A DNA stretch of 15,715 nt from JBKECY01 sp047975025 (GTDB lineage Bacteria; Bacillota; Clostridia; Lachnospirales; Lachnospiraceae): NCBI GenBank assembly GCA_047975025.1, contig JBKECY010000074.1:1-15715 (forward strand), given 5' to 3'. Shown piece after piece: positions 1 through 6,033 of this stretch. Numbering within the stretch: position 1 is the stretch's first letter; the number at the start of each line of letters is the position of its first letter. The notes under the pieces were generated by a model. It saw nothing but the letters and a program-made list of their open reading frames with translations. It had not been told where the DNA came from and did no database searches. The translations under genes were made by a program, and so were the position numbers.

Positions 1-40
1 TGACGATGATTTGCTCCGTTGTGTACCTTGCTTTTCCCAT
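1..40 (-). CDS. IS3-family transposase OrfA, first 13 codons
   Basis: The ATG lies at 38-40 on the minus strand, with AAGGAG a suitable distance upstream. The 13 visible residues, MGKARYTTEQIIV, match the usual start of the IS3 OrfA helix-turn-helix protein, which binds the element's terminal repeats and is normally joined to the OrfB integrase domain by a -1 frameshift. The rest lies outside the window. The product assignment rests on this short N-terminus plus the adjacent terminal repeat. Confidence 0.7.
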   Translation of the reverse strand, partial: MGKARYTTEQIIV

Positions 41-118
41 TTTTGTACTGCTCCTTTTTGTTAGTTTATCATATCAAAACTAACTCTTCCACTGGTACAA
101 AGATCGGGGGGCACTCCA
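1..118 (-). mobile_element. IS3-family insertion sequence, terminal fragment
   Basis: Read on the minus strand, this stretch begins with TGGAGTGCCCCCCGATC, a typical IS3-family terminal inverted repeat (5'-TG, then a C-rich block). A ribosome site (AAGGAG, about 51-57) follows, and then the start of an OrfA-like reading frame that runs off the window. The end of the element is placed at 118 because lipoprotein-like coding sequence stops making sense there. Only one end is visible, so the target duplication, the second repeat and the transposase body cannot be checked. The element interrupts the lipoprotein gene at 119-329. Confidence 0.8.
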
Positions 119-329
119 TAACTTTGTTCTGGAATTCATCATACAGCTTCATAACCACACCAATACTGATCTGCTCGCCGCTTGAAGTACTCTCTGTACC
201 GGTACTGTCGGTACTGTCGGTACTTGTTGTATCCTCTGTGCTTGAGCTTCCCGATGAACTGCTTCCCGCACACCCCATCACCAATACCATCATGCTGATT
301 ACTAACAATCCAACTACTAATTTCTTCAT
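119..329 (-). pseudogene. Sugar ABC-type substrate-binding lipoprotein, 5' fragment cut by an IS3 element
   Basis: The start at 329 is chosen because AGGAGG lies 6 nt upstream; the ATG at 332 would be only 3 nt from it. About 70 codons remain. They encode a lipoprotein signal peptide (MKKLVVGLL...) with lipobox VMGC (Cys20), then a Ser/Thr-rich linker (about 21-50), then ISIGVVMKLYDEFQNKV. That last stretch matches the first beta strand and helix of periplasmic sugar-binding proteins of the RbsB/XylF type. At codon 71 the sequence runs into the IS3 terminal repeat, and the frame ends in a few IS-encoded residues. The intact protein would sit on the outer face of the membrane and bind a sugar. 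Its place just downstream of a kinase and an ABC-like protein suggests a sensing or uptake role for that cluster. The distal part may lie beyond the insertion, outside the window. Confidence 0.8.
201..224. repeat. 9-bp tandem repeat in the lipoprotein linker
   Basis: The unit GGTACTGTC (plus strand) occurs twice exactly, with a third partial copy. Because the unit is 9 bp, changes in copy number add or remove Thr-Asp-Ser in the linker without shifting frame. It is a low-complexity spacer that holds the binding domain away from the lipid anchor. Confidence 0.75.
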
Positions 330-387
330 CATTTTCCTCCTTTTGTTAAACAACTCTCAATAAATGATTTAACTACCAACTACGCGC

Positions 388-416
388 ATTATATCATCTA
401 TAAGATGCAGCAGAAA
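388..416 (-). promoter_or_regulatory. Promoter for the lipoprotein gene
   Basis: On the minus strand there is a perfect -10 TATAAT (388-393) with an extended -10 TG (395-396). A poor -35-like TTTCTG lies 17 nt upstream (411-416). It stands between the ABC-like gene and the lipoprotein start, giving a leader of about 50 nt. The 12-mer TAGATGATATAA overlapping the -10 also occurs upstream of the response regulator gene (4682-4693). Confidence 0.55.
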
Positions 417-487
417 CTTATAATATTTAGCCGGAGGTGTAATATTTTTGGGTCTTACATTCTGCACATTTTACCCAATACAGTCCT

Positions 488-1912
488 CTAAAGCCAATTC
501 GTAAGTTCGGAGGCAGCCGTCTCATGCAGCGCTCCATCTCTAAGCATCACAATCCGGTTTCCTATATAACTTGCCTCCGAAACATTTCCGCACAGAATCA
601 TTACAGCAATTCCCCGGCGCGTTGCTTCCACAATCAGGTGCCGGGTCAGCTGCTGCATATTGTAATTTGCGGTCGAAAACGGTTTGTTGCAGACAATCAC
701 TTTCGGTGCATACAGAATCCATCTGTAATAAGCCATCTTTTGTATCACATACGCATTGGCGAACTCAACACTTTGACTTAACTCTTCTATCGTAAAATCA
801 CCTGTTGCCACCAACTCCTCCTCAATGCACTTTTTATATTTTGCCGCCATGCCCCGGATTCCCATTTTTCCGGAAAGCACCAGGCATATATTATCAAGTA
901 CGGTCGTATTGAAATACGCCTTCTTGTCATAGGATTCTTCCGGGATAATTGCCAGCCCGGCCTTAAGTATACTTCTGTAATTTCGATTTCTGCACACCCT
1001 ATGATCCAACTGAATCCGTCCCCCCAGCGGCTGCTTCCTGCCTTCTAAAACCTCCAGTAAGGCCGCGCGGTTCTCAGCGCCGGGCGCACTGTCCACAAAA
1101 TTGACGATCTGGGCCCTGCGAATCGCTATGTCCATTGTCATAGTATCGCTGATTTGCAAAGCAAGCAGTGACAGCACTGTCTGCTGTCCGCTATAATCTG
1201 CCACATCGGTTTCCGCCCAGTTGGTCTGGGAGATGACACTATACAAACGCTTTTTATCAAAATCCCGCTTGTACATGATCATTTTGCTTCGTCCCTGCAT
1301 AAAAATATAAATATAGTCTGACAGCCGGAACAAAAGTTCCGATGTGTTGGAGATTACCAGAACATCAATTCCTTGCTCTTTTAGTTTTAAAATCAACTGC
1401 AGGAAATTCTCGGCTTTACTGTCATGCAGAATCTCATCAAGCTCTGCCAGCACAATCAGCCTGCGTCCGCTGATATAGGCAATGATCAATTCCACCATCT
1501 TGCGTTCAAGCACGCTTAAGTCATCAATCATTTGTTCCAAGTCAAGCGGAAACCCTGTTTCTTTTGCCGCTTCCAGCACTTCTGTATACGATTTCATCTG
1601 CCGAATCAGAATATTATGAAAAATGGAGAGCTGGGTCGCCAGCGCATCCCGTTTCCGAATCACATACAATTGCTTTTTAAAAACTCTTCTTGATTCATCT
1701 CCCACCAACAGCCTGTCGTTGTAGTAGACCCAGCCCTCATCCAGGCACTCTCTGCCCGCAAAAAAAGCGACCAGGAATTCCTGCTCAAGATTATTGTTCG
1801 TAATCAGTCCACAGATTTCATTTTGGAACATCTGTATGGAAAAATCCCGAATCCATTTTACATTTCCGACCTTTTTAACCCCATAATCCACCCGCAGCAG
1901 CTCAACTTTCAT
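488..1912 (-). CDS. RbsA/XylG-like two-domain ABC protein with eroded ATP-binding motifs (pseudo-ATPase)
   Basis: A 474-residue protein with the layout of duplicated sugar-ABC ATPases (RbsA, XylG, MglA; usually about 500 residues). The start at 1912 follows AAGGTGAAGG and overlaps the kinase stop by 11 nt, so translation is probably coupled. Family features that remain are GGRIQLD, AGLAIIPEE, the TTVLDNICL segment, and a closing VMLRDG in the second half. The catalytic motifs are gone. The first Walker A position reads GLITNNNLEQEF, with no GKS/T. The first signature reads DLSVLERK and Walker B reads LIVLAELDEIL. The second Walker A reads APGAENRAALLEVLEG, and the second LSGGNQQ-like position reads VEFANAYVIQK. 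ATP hydrolysis is therefore unlikely. No permease gene is visible. Its place between a kinase and a binding-protein gene suggests a regulatory or scaffold role, or membrane docking to a permease elsewhere. The fold assignment is firm; the function is inference. Confidence 0.8.
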   Translation of the reverse strand: MKVELLRVDYGVKKVGNVKWIRDFSIQMFQNEICGLITNNNLEQEFLVAFFAGRECLDEGWVYYNDRLLVGDESRRVFKKQLYVIRKRDALATQLSIFHNILIRQMKSYTEVLEAAKETGFPLDLEQMIDDLSVLERKMVELIIAYISGRRLIVLAELDEILHDSKAENFLQLILKLKEQGIDVLVISNTSELLFRLSDYIYIFMQGRSKMIMYKRDFDKKRLYSVISQTNWAETDVADYSGQQTVLSLLALQISDTMTMDIAIRRAQIVNFVDSAPGAENRAALLEVLEGRKQPLGGRIQLDHRVCRNRNYRSILKAGLAIIPEESYDKKAYFNTTVLDNICLVLSGKMGIRGMAAKYKKCIEEELVATGDFTIEELSQSVEFANAYVIQKMAYYRWILYAPKVIVCNKPFSTANYNMQQLTRHLIVEATRRGIAVMILCGNVSEASYIGNRIVMLRDGALHETAASELTNWL

Positions 1913-2966
1913 AGCGACCTTCACCTTCCGCTGCCTCAGACCTCTGCCGCGTCTCAATATAGGGCAGATTGACCCGAACCTCCACACCTCCTGTGGAAAT
2001 CGTAATAATATGCAGTCCATAGCTGCTTCCAAACTGCAGCTTGATTCTGGCGTTCACATTGCTAAGCGCAATTCCCGTCTTTTTAGCGGAGGTAGACGCA
2101 TTGAGCTGTACATCGCTGTCCTGAAACGTTTTATTGAGGCTTTCGATCTTATCCTCAGAAATTCCTATGCCGTTGTCACGCACATAGATAAACAGATTTT
2201 TCCTTGTATGTTCAATGTCCACACTTACAACCCCATTTCCAAGCTTCGACTCCAGACCATGCTGAATCGAGTTCTCCACAAGTGGCTGCAAAATCAGCTT
2301 CGGTATCTGACAATGACTTACTGCTTCGTATTCATCACTATGAATCAGCAGATTGACACGGTCTTCGAATCTGTATTTCTGGATTTTAAAGTAATTATTG
2401 ACACTGTCCAACTCATCTTCAAGTGTCACCAGATCTTCCGAGCGCGTAATCGTATACCGGAAGAATTTGCCCAACGCCTCAGCCATATTCGCAATCGACT
2501 CTTCCTTCGACAAGATGGCTTCCGCGCGGATTGATTCCAGTGTATTGTACAGAAAGTGTGGGTTGATCTGATTTTGAAGTGTCAGATATTCCGCCTGTCG
2601 TGCTGCCATATCAATGACAGAGTTTCGGTCTATCATCTGCTCCATTTTTCCAAGAGCTTCCTGCATCTGGGCATCCATCATGTGTCTAGATTCAAAGAGC
2701 TCTTTATAAATCACCCCGCGGCTGAACATATAGAACAGCCTACTTAGTTTATTCATCGGATCAAATACAAACCGACGGCAGATGACCATTGTAATGCTCA
2801 AAACGAACAGAAGGACTGCTGCCCACAGCAGGACCAGTCTGGGGTTATCGCGGTAATCCATCGTCTTAAGAAGCAGAACCGACGCTGCCACTACCAGAAT
2901 TACATTGACTAAATACAGGCCCCAAAATACAATTCTGACTTTATGTCTCCAATACAATTGCTGCAT
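1902..2966 (-). CDS. YesM/LytS-type sensor histidine kinase with short two-TM input region
   Basis: A 354-residue membrane kinase, started at 2966 behind GGGAGG. TM helices lie at about 11-33 and 44-64, joined by only about 10 external residues, so it has no extracytoplasmic sensor domain of its own. A linker helix leads to the His_kinase domain: NPHFLYN with the presumed phospho-His137, ENSIQHG (231-237, N box), DNGIG (264-268) and GIALSNVNAR (298-307). It should phosphorylate the regulator encoded 12 nt upstream. The minimal external loop recalls intramembrane-sensing kinases that take their signal from a partner membrane protein. Here the candidate partners are the ABC-like protein (overlapping gene downstream) and the lipoprotein. 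The kinase class is clear; the signal is unknown. Confidence 0.93.
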   Translation of the reverse strand: MQQLYWRHKVRIVFWGLYLVNVILVVAASVLLLKTMDYRDNPRLVLLWAAVLLFVLSITMVICRRFVFDPMNKLSRLFYMFSRGVIYKELFESRHMMDAQMQEALGKMEQMIDRNSVIDMAARQAEYLTLQNQINPHFLYNTLESIRAEAILSKEESIANMAEALGKFFRYTITRSEDLVTLEDELDSVNNYFKIQKYRFEDRVNLLIHSDEYEAVSHCQIPKLILQPLVENSIQHGLESKLGNGVVSVDIEHTRKNLFIYVRDNGIGISEDKIESLNKTFQDSDVQLNASTSAKKTGIALSNVNARIKLQFGSSYGLHIITISTGGVEVRVNLPYIETRQRSEAAEGEGRYES

Positions 2967-2978
2967 ATCTGCCTCCCT

Positions 2979-4600
2979 TTATCCCAGAAGTTTTCTGTAT
3001 TTTGACGGGGTCACTCCATAGACACGTTTGAATTGCTTGGAAAAATATTTGGCATCTCCGATTCCAACTAGCTCCGGTATATCGGCAATCCGCACTTCCG
3101 AATTGCGCAGTATCTCTTTGGAACGCTCCATCCTCACCCTCTGTATATATTCGGTCAGTGTCTCTCCGGTCTTCTGCCTGAACATCGTGGAAAAATAGGT
3201 GGCGTTAAACCCTACGTACCGGCTGATATCATCCAGCGTGACCGACTCCCTGTAATGCTTCAGTATATATTCTTTTGCATCTACGATGGGCTGCAGCTCC
3301 CGCTCATACCCCTGACTGATCCGCCTCTGCATCCGGTCAGTAATCAGACAAATCAGGCAGACAAACACATCTTCAATTGTCAGACATTTGGGAAACTCCT
3401 GTAAGAACTCTTCCCTTTCCTCCTTGCTGCTTGGCATCCCTTGCTCCTGCTGCAGTGCAAACGAGAATAAGTCCAGGATTTCATTACAAATGCTAAAAAG
3501 ACATCTCCCATCAATCTCTTCATTTTTAATACAGACTTCTTTCAACTCATTTAGTATTTTTTCGACTCCGTTCATGTCGTACATTTCAATTTTTTCCCAA
3601 AATACCTTTTTAAAATCTGTCCGCAAGGAGGAAAGCGGTATGTCGGTCTCCGGCTCATCCGTCATCTGTAAGACTCCAATCAGACGATTGTTACCCAACC
3701 GCAGCCGGTTCATAACCGCATTCTGGGCGCTGCGAACAGCCCGATACAGCTCCTGTGGTTCAGTTGTCTCATAACCAATTCCAATCGTAACGTAGATTTC
3801 CTCATTAAACTCATTTTCAGAAATCATTTTACTGCGTATCTGTTTTAATAAATACCGGAAATTCTCAATCCCATCGGTCCCATAATTCAAGAGCAGACAA
3901 GTCCCCCAGATGGTCGGTTCTGCGATCATGTCATAGCAGTATTCCTCTAACATCCGTTCACTTACACCAATCAGCTTTTCTGAGAGCTGATTGAATTTCA
4001 GAGTATAGTCAGACGGGTCAGGAAAATCCACTTTAAGGAATAGGCAGCGAAACACGCCGGTGCGAAAATGGCACTGGTAATAATTGTTCAGCCAGCCAAG
4101 CCAAGGTCTTTGCAGAAAAACTTGTGTTCTTTGGATTTAATATCCCGTATCAGCGAGGTTCTGAGCTTCGTACCGCTTTGGTATACCGTATTTTCCAGAT
4201 TCATCAGACGCTCCTGCTGCTTCCTGCTTTCCTCAAATTCTGTTTTGAGCTTGACTAGTGTACTTTCTAAATCCTCCTTTTGAATCGGTTTGGTCAGATA
4301 ATCCTTCACCCCATATTTGATTGCCGACTTGGCATATTCAAAATCCTGATAACCGCTGATAATAATAAATCTAACGTCCAGCCTGCTTTCAATCGTTTTC
4401 TCAATTAACTCAATACCGTCACATTCCGGCATCTTCAAGTCAGTAATCACTATATGGGGACGGACCCGCTCGATTATCTCATACGCGCTGGCACCGTCAT
4501 ATGCCATACCGATGGACTCTAAGCCTAAGTTCTCCCACGCAATCAGACTATGAATCAACATGCATATTTTCTTCTCATCATCTACAATCAGCACTTTCAT
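2979..4600 (-). pseudogene. YesN-like response regulator (REC + AraC), split by a 1-nt frameshift
   Basis: The start at 4600 (MKVLIVDDE) follows GAAGGAG; the in-frame ATG at 4624 lacks a site. The REC domain (1-120) has Asp54 in VITD, the ISG switch residue and Lys104 in the TKP motif. The frame stops at 4088 shortly after a run of five T (plus-strand AAAAA at 4116-4120). Continuing in the -1 frame from that run gives KFFLQRPWLGWLNNYYQ, which joins without a stop to the second frame (from about 4055) containing VFRCLFLKVDFPDP. A middle domain follows, and then two AraC-type helix-turn-helices ending in GVTPSKYRKLLG. Adding one T gives exactly 541 codons, normal for this family. Either a T was lost by mutation, or the sequence is wrong at the homopolymer, or ribosomes slip there. 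As written, phosphorylation and DNA binding are separated. It is the first gene of the operon with the downstream kinase. Confidence 0.88.
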
Positions 4601-4664
4601 CTGTTTCTCCTTCAGACCACGCAATATTTATTCGTGTGTATCTATTGCCCATATTTTTGATAAG

Positions 4665-4693
4665 AGTATATCATATTTAGGTTATATCATCTA
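4665..4693 (-). promoter_or_regulatory. Promoter region of the regulator/kinase/ABC operon
   Basis: In an AT-rich stretch, two 8-nt direct copies of ATGATATA lie 16 nt apart on the minus strand. Each could be an extended -10: TGATATACT at 4665-4673 and TGATATAAC at 4681-4689. Neither has a convincing -35, which fits an activator-dependent promoter. The 12-mer TAGATGATATAA (4682-4693) is shared with the lipoprotein promoter. I cannot tell which copy is used. Confidence 0.4.
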
Positions 4694-4735
4694 ATTTTAA
4701 TTGTGATTTTGACTTTTTATAGTACTTTTATACAT

Positions 4736-4782
4736 AAAAATGCACCACTGAATATTAGTTTTTTTCTAACATTCAGGGTGCA
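4736..4782 (-). terminator. Intrinsic terminator after the LRR gene
   Basis: On the minus strand a long hairpin forms from TGCACC/GGTGCA and CTGAAT/ATTCAG arms (with one bulged base), an inner TTAG/CTAA stem and an A-rich loop, all within 4741-4782. TTTTT (4736-4740) follows at once. It separates the LRR transcript from the regulator operon on the same strand. The plus strand has no T run after it, so it works in one direction. Confidence 0.85.
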
Positions 4783-4812
4783 TTCCCATTGCTACTGCCC
4801 GCATCCGACCCT

Positions 4813-5643
4813 TTACAGATACTCCGCCTGGAAGCCCATATCTCTACAATATTTGTCTACTATCCCGCCTCTGTAGCATCTGATTCGCGCACTGCGGTTA
4901 ATAACCCATTCTCCTATTTCCTTTGGCTCATGCGCAATTTCCAGGATTTTTAGCCGATTGCATCCATGAAATGCCCATTTCTCAATCGTTTCTACACTCT
5001 CAGGAAGTTTGACAATTTCCAGCCTGTTACATTTTAAAAACGCACTGTCTCCTATCTTCTCCAATCCGGATGGGAGCTCCAATTGTGAGAGGGCTGTCTG
5101 ATAGAAGGCTCTGGTTCCAATTTCTTTTAAAGACGCCGGGAATTCAATCCTATCGAGCATGACACACTTGAAAAAGGCTTGCTCTCCTATTTTTCTTAGC
5201 TGTTCCGGCAATTGGATTGACTTTAGACTTGCACAATTTGCAAACGTTTCTGCCTTGATTTCCCGACAGATACTTCCGCTTGCAAATTCCGCACGTTCTA
5301 ATCTTCTGCACTGGGCAAACGCCCTGACCCCAATAAAGCCGGTAGTTTCCGGAATCTGCACTTCTGAAAGCCTGACACAATTTGAAAACGCTTCTTTTCG
5401 AATCGTGCGTATCCCCGCCATATGTACTGCTCTAAGTGTTGAATTACTGAAACTTTGTATACCGACCTCTTTTATATGCGCATTTAGTACAACTCGTTTG
5501 AGTTTACTATTGCCTTTAAATACTTTGTCGCCAATTCTGCTGTATTTTTCATCTGCGCTCCATTCCTTTACACTATATTCCCCCTGCATGTTCTCCAGGG
5601 TATCTTCACTTTTTGCTCTCCAGACTGATATCTTAGCCGCCAT
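4813..5643 (-). CDS. BspA-like leucine-rich repeat protein (LRR_5 type), cytoplasmic
   Basis: The start at 5643 is chosen for the AAGGAAGG site 7 nt upstream; the longer frame from 5691 has no such site. The 276 residues contain about nine repeats of roughly 20-23 residues with the LRR_5 pattern I-x(4)-AF-x-x-C-x-x-L-x-x-I-x-L-P, such as IGEQAFFKCVMLDRIEFP and IGDSAFLKCNRLEIVKLP. The C-terminal cap (IRCYRGGIVDKYCRDMGF) is typical of this family. There is no signal peptide, membrane helix, cell-wall anchor or catalytic motif, so it is probably an intracellular binding protein of unknown partner. It is a single-gene transcript with its own promoter, a cobalamin riboswitch leader and a terminator. 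No cobalamin-related residues or domains can be seen. Confidence 0.85.
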   Translation of the reverse strand: MAAKISVWRAKSEDTLENMQGEYSVKEWSADEKYSRIGDKVFKGNSKLKRVVLNAHIKEVGIQSFSNSTLRAVHMAGIRTIRKEAFSNCVRLSEVQIPETTGFIGVRAFAQCRRLERAEFASGSICREIKAETFANCASLKSIQLPEQLRKIGEQAFFKCVMLDRIEFPASLKEIGTRAFYQTALSQLELPSGLEKIGDSAFLKCNRLEIVKLPESVETIEKWAFHGCNRLKILEIAHEPKEIGEWVINRSARIRCYRGGIVDKYCRDMGFQAEYL

Positions 5644-5740
5644 TTCATTTCCTTCCTTACATCCTCCGCTATCTAAGCTATTTTTTCCCACAAAAATAAA
5701 GCTATTTCTTCATCCCAGAAATAAACTATCTATCCTTCTC

Positions 5741-5900
5741 GGCAGGTTTCCTGACTTAGCTTCTTCCTCCAAAGCACCTTCTCAATAACATTCATTTTAT
5801 CAATGGTATCTGCTTTATCGTCCGCATCACAGTAGAGGTGACTGTGCCGGATTCACACCGGCTTCCCTTTTAAACGCCACAAGGATTGTGGCATCACCGC
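5741..5900 (-). promoter_or_regulatory. Cobalamin (B12) riboswitch
   Basis: Read on the minus strand, the conserved core appears in the right order. A 5' GGTG is followed by a GCCACAATCC/TTGTGGC hairpin and then TTTAAAAGGGAAGCCGGTG, followed by GAATCCGG, CACAGTC and CTACTGTGA. A variable arm follows, and the 3' strand is AAGTCAGGAAACCTGCC, which closes the long-range stem. This matches Rfam Cobalamin (RF00174) by eye. About 97 nt separate the aptamer from the LRR start. They hold a weak hairpin (TATTTCT, 7-nt loop, AGAAATA) followed by a T-rich run, and CTTAG copies that could pair with CTAAG just before the aptamer's 3' strand. Control by termination or by ribosome access cannot be decided by eye. 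In known cases adenosyl- or methylcobalamin represses the downstream gene. Confidence 0.93.
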
Positions 5901-5930
5901 AATAAATATTCTCTTTTTTTAATCATTTAC

Positions 5931-5959
5931 ATTATATCTGTCTACTACCAAAAAGGCAA
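5931..5959 (-). promoter_or_regulatory. Sigma-A-type promoter of the riboswitch/LRR transcript
   Basis: Minus strand: -35 TTGCCT (5954-5959), a 17-nt spacer, and a perfect -10 TATAAT (5931-5936). Transcription would begin near 5924, about 25 nt before the aptamer, so the whole riboswitch lies in the leader. Confidence 0.75.
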
Positions 5960-5992
5960 TCCTTTTTTATACTCTTAAGTACATATTGTAGG

Positions 5993-6018
5993 AAAAGCAG
6001 CCCGGATTCCAGGCTGCT
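5993..6018 (-). terminator. Intrinsic terminator of the GH31-GH3-GH43 operon
   Basis: Minus strand: an AGCAGCC...GGCTGCT hairpin (5996-6018) with a short loop, followed by TTTT (5993-5996), 16 nt past the GH43 stop codon. Confidence 0.8.
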
Positions 6019-6033
6019 CTGTACATAGCGCTT

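Noticed and set aside
408..487. Terminator after the ABC-like gene
   Set aside because: Only a weak TTGGGT/ACCCAA pairing with a 19-nt loop and AT-rich partial repeats are present, with no proper stem and T run. Read-through into the lipoprotein gene is possible.
1913..2032. 40-codon upstream extension of the ABC-like protein
   Set aside because: It lies fully inside the kinase gene, and a good ribosome site precedes the inner ATG at 1912.
2010..2747. Plus-strand frames opposite the first kinase
   Set aside because: They are shadows of a strongly conserved kinase frame and contain no known motif or start signal.
4110..4125. Programmed -1 frameshift signal in the first regulator
   Set aside because: The run is preceded by G, so there is no perfect X-XXY-YYZ heptamer, and I see no clear downstream stimulator. 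YesN proteins are normally made without frameshifting, so mutation or sequencing error is simpler.
5159..5788. Plus-strand open frame of 209 codons across the LRR gene and riboswitch
   Set aside because: It lies antisense to a clear repeat protein, has no ribosome site or recognisable domain, and crosses the riboswitch aptamer.
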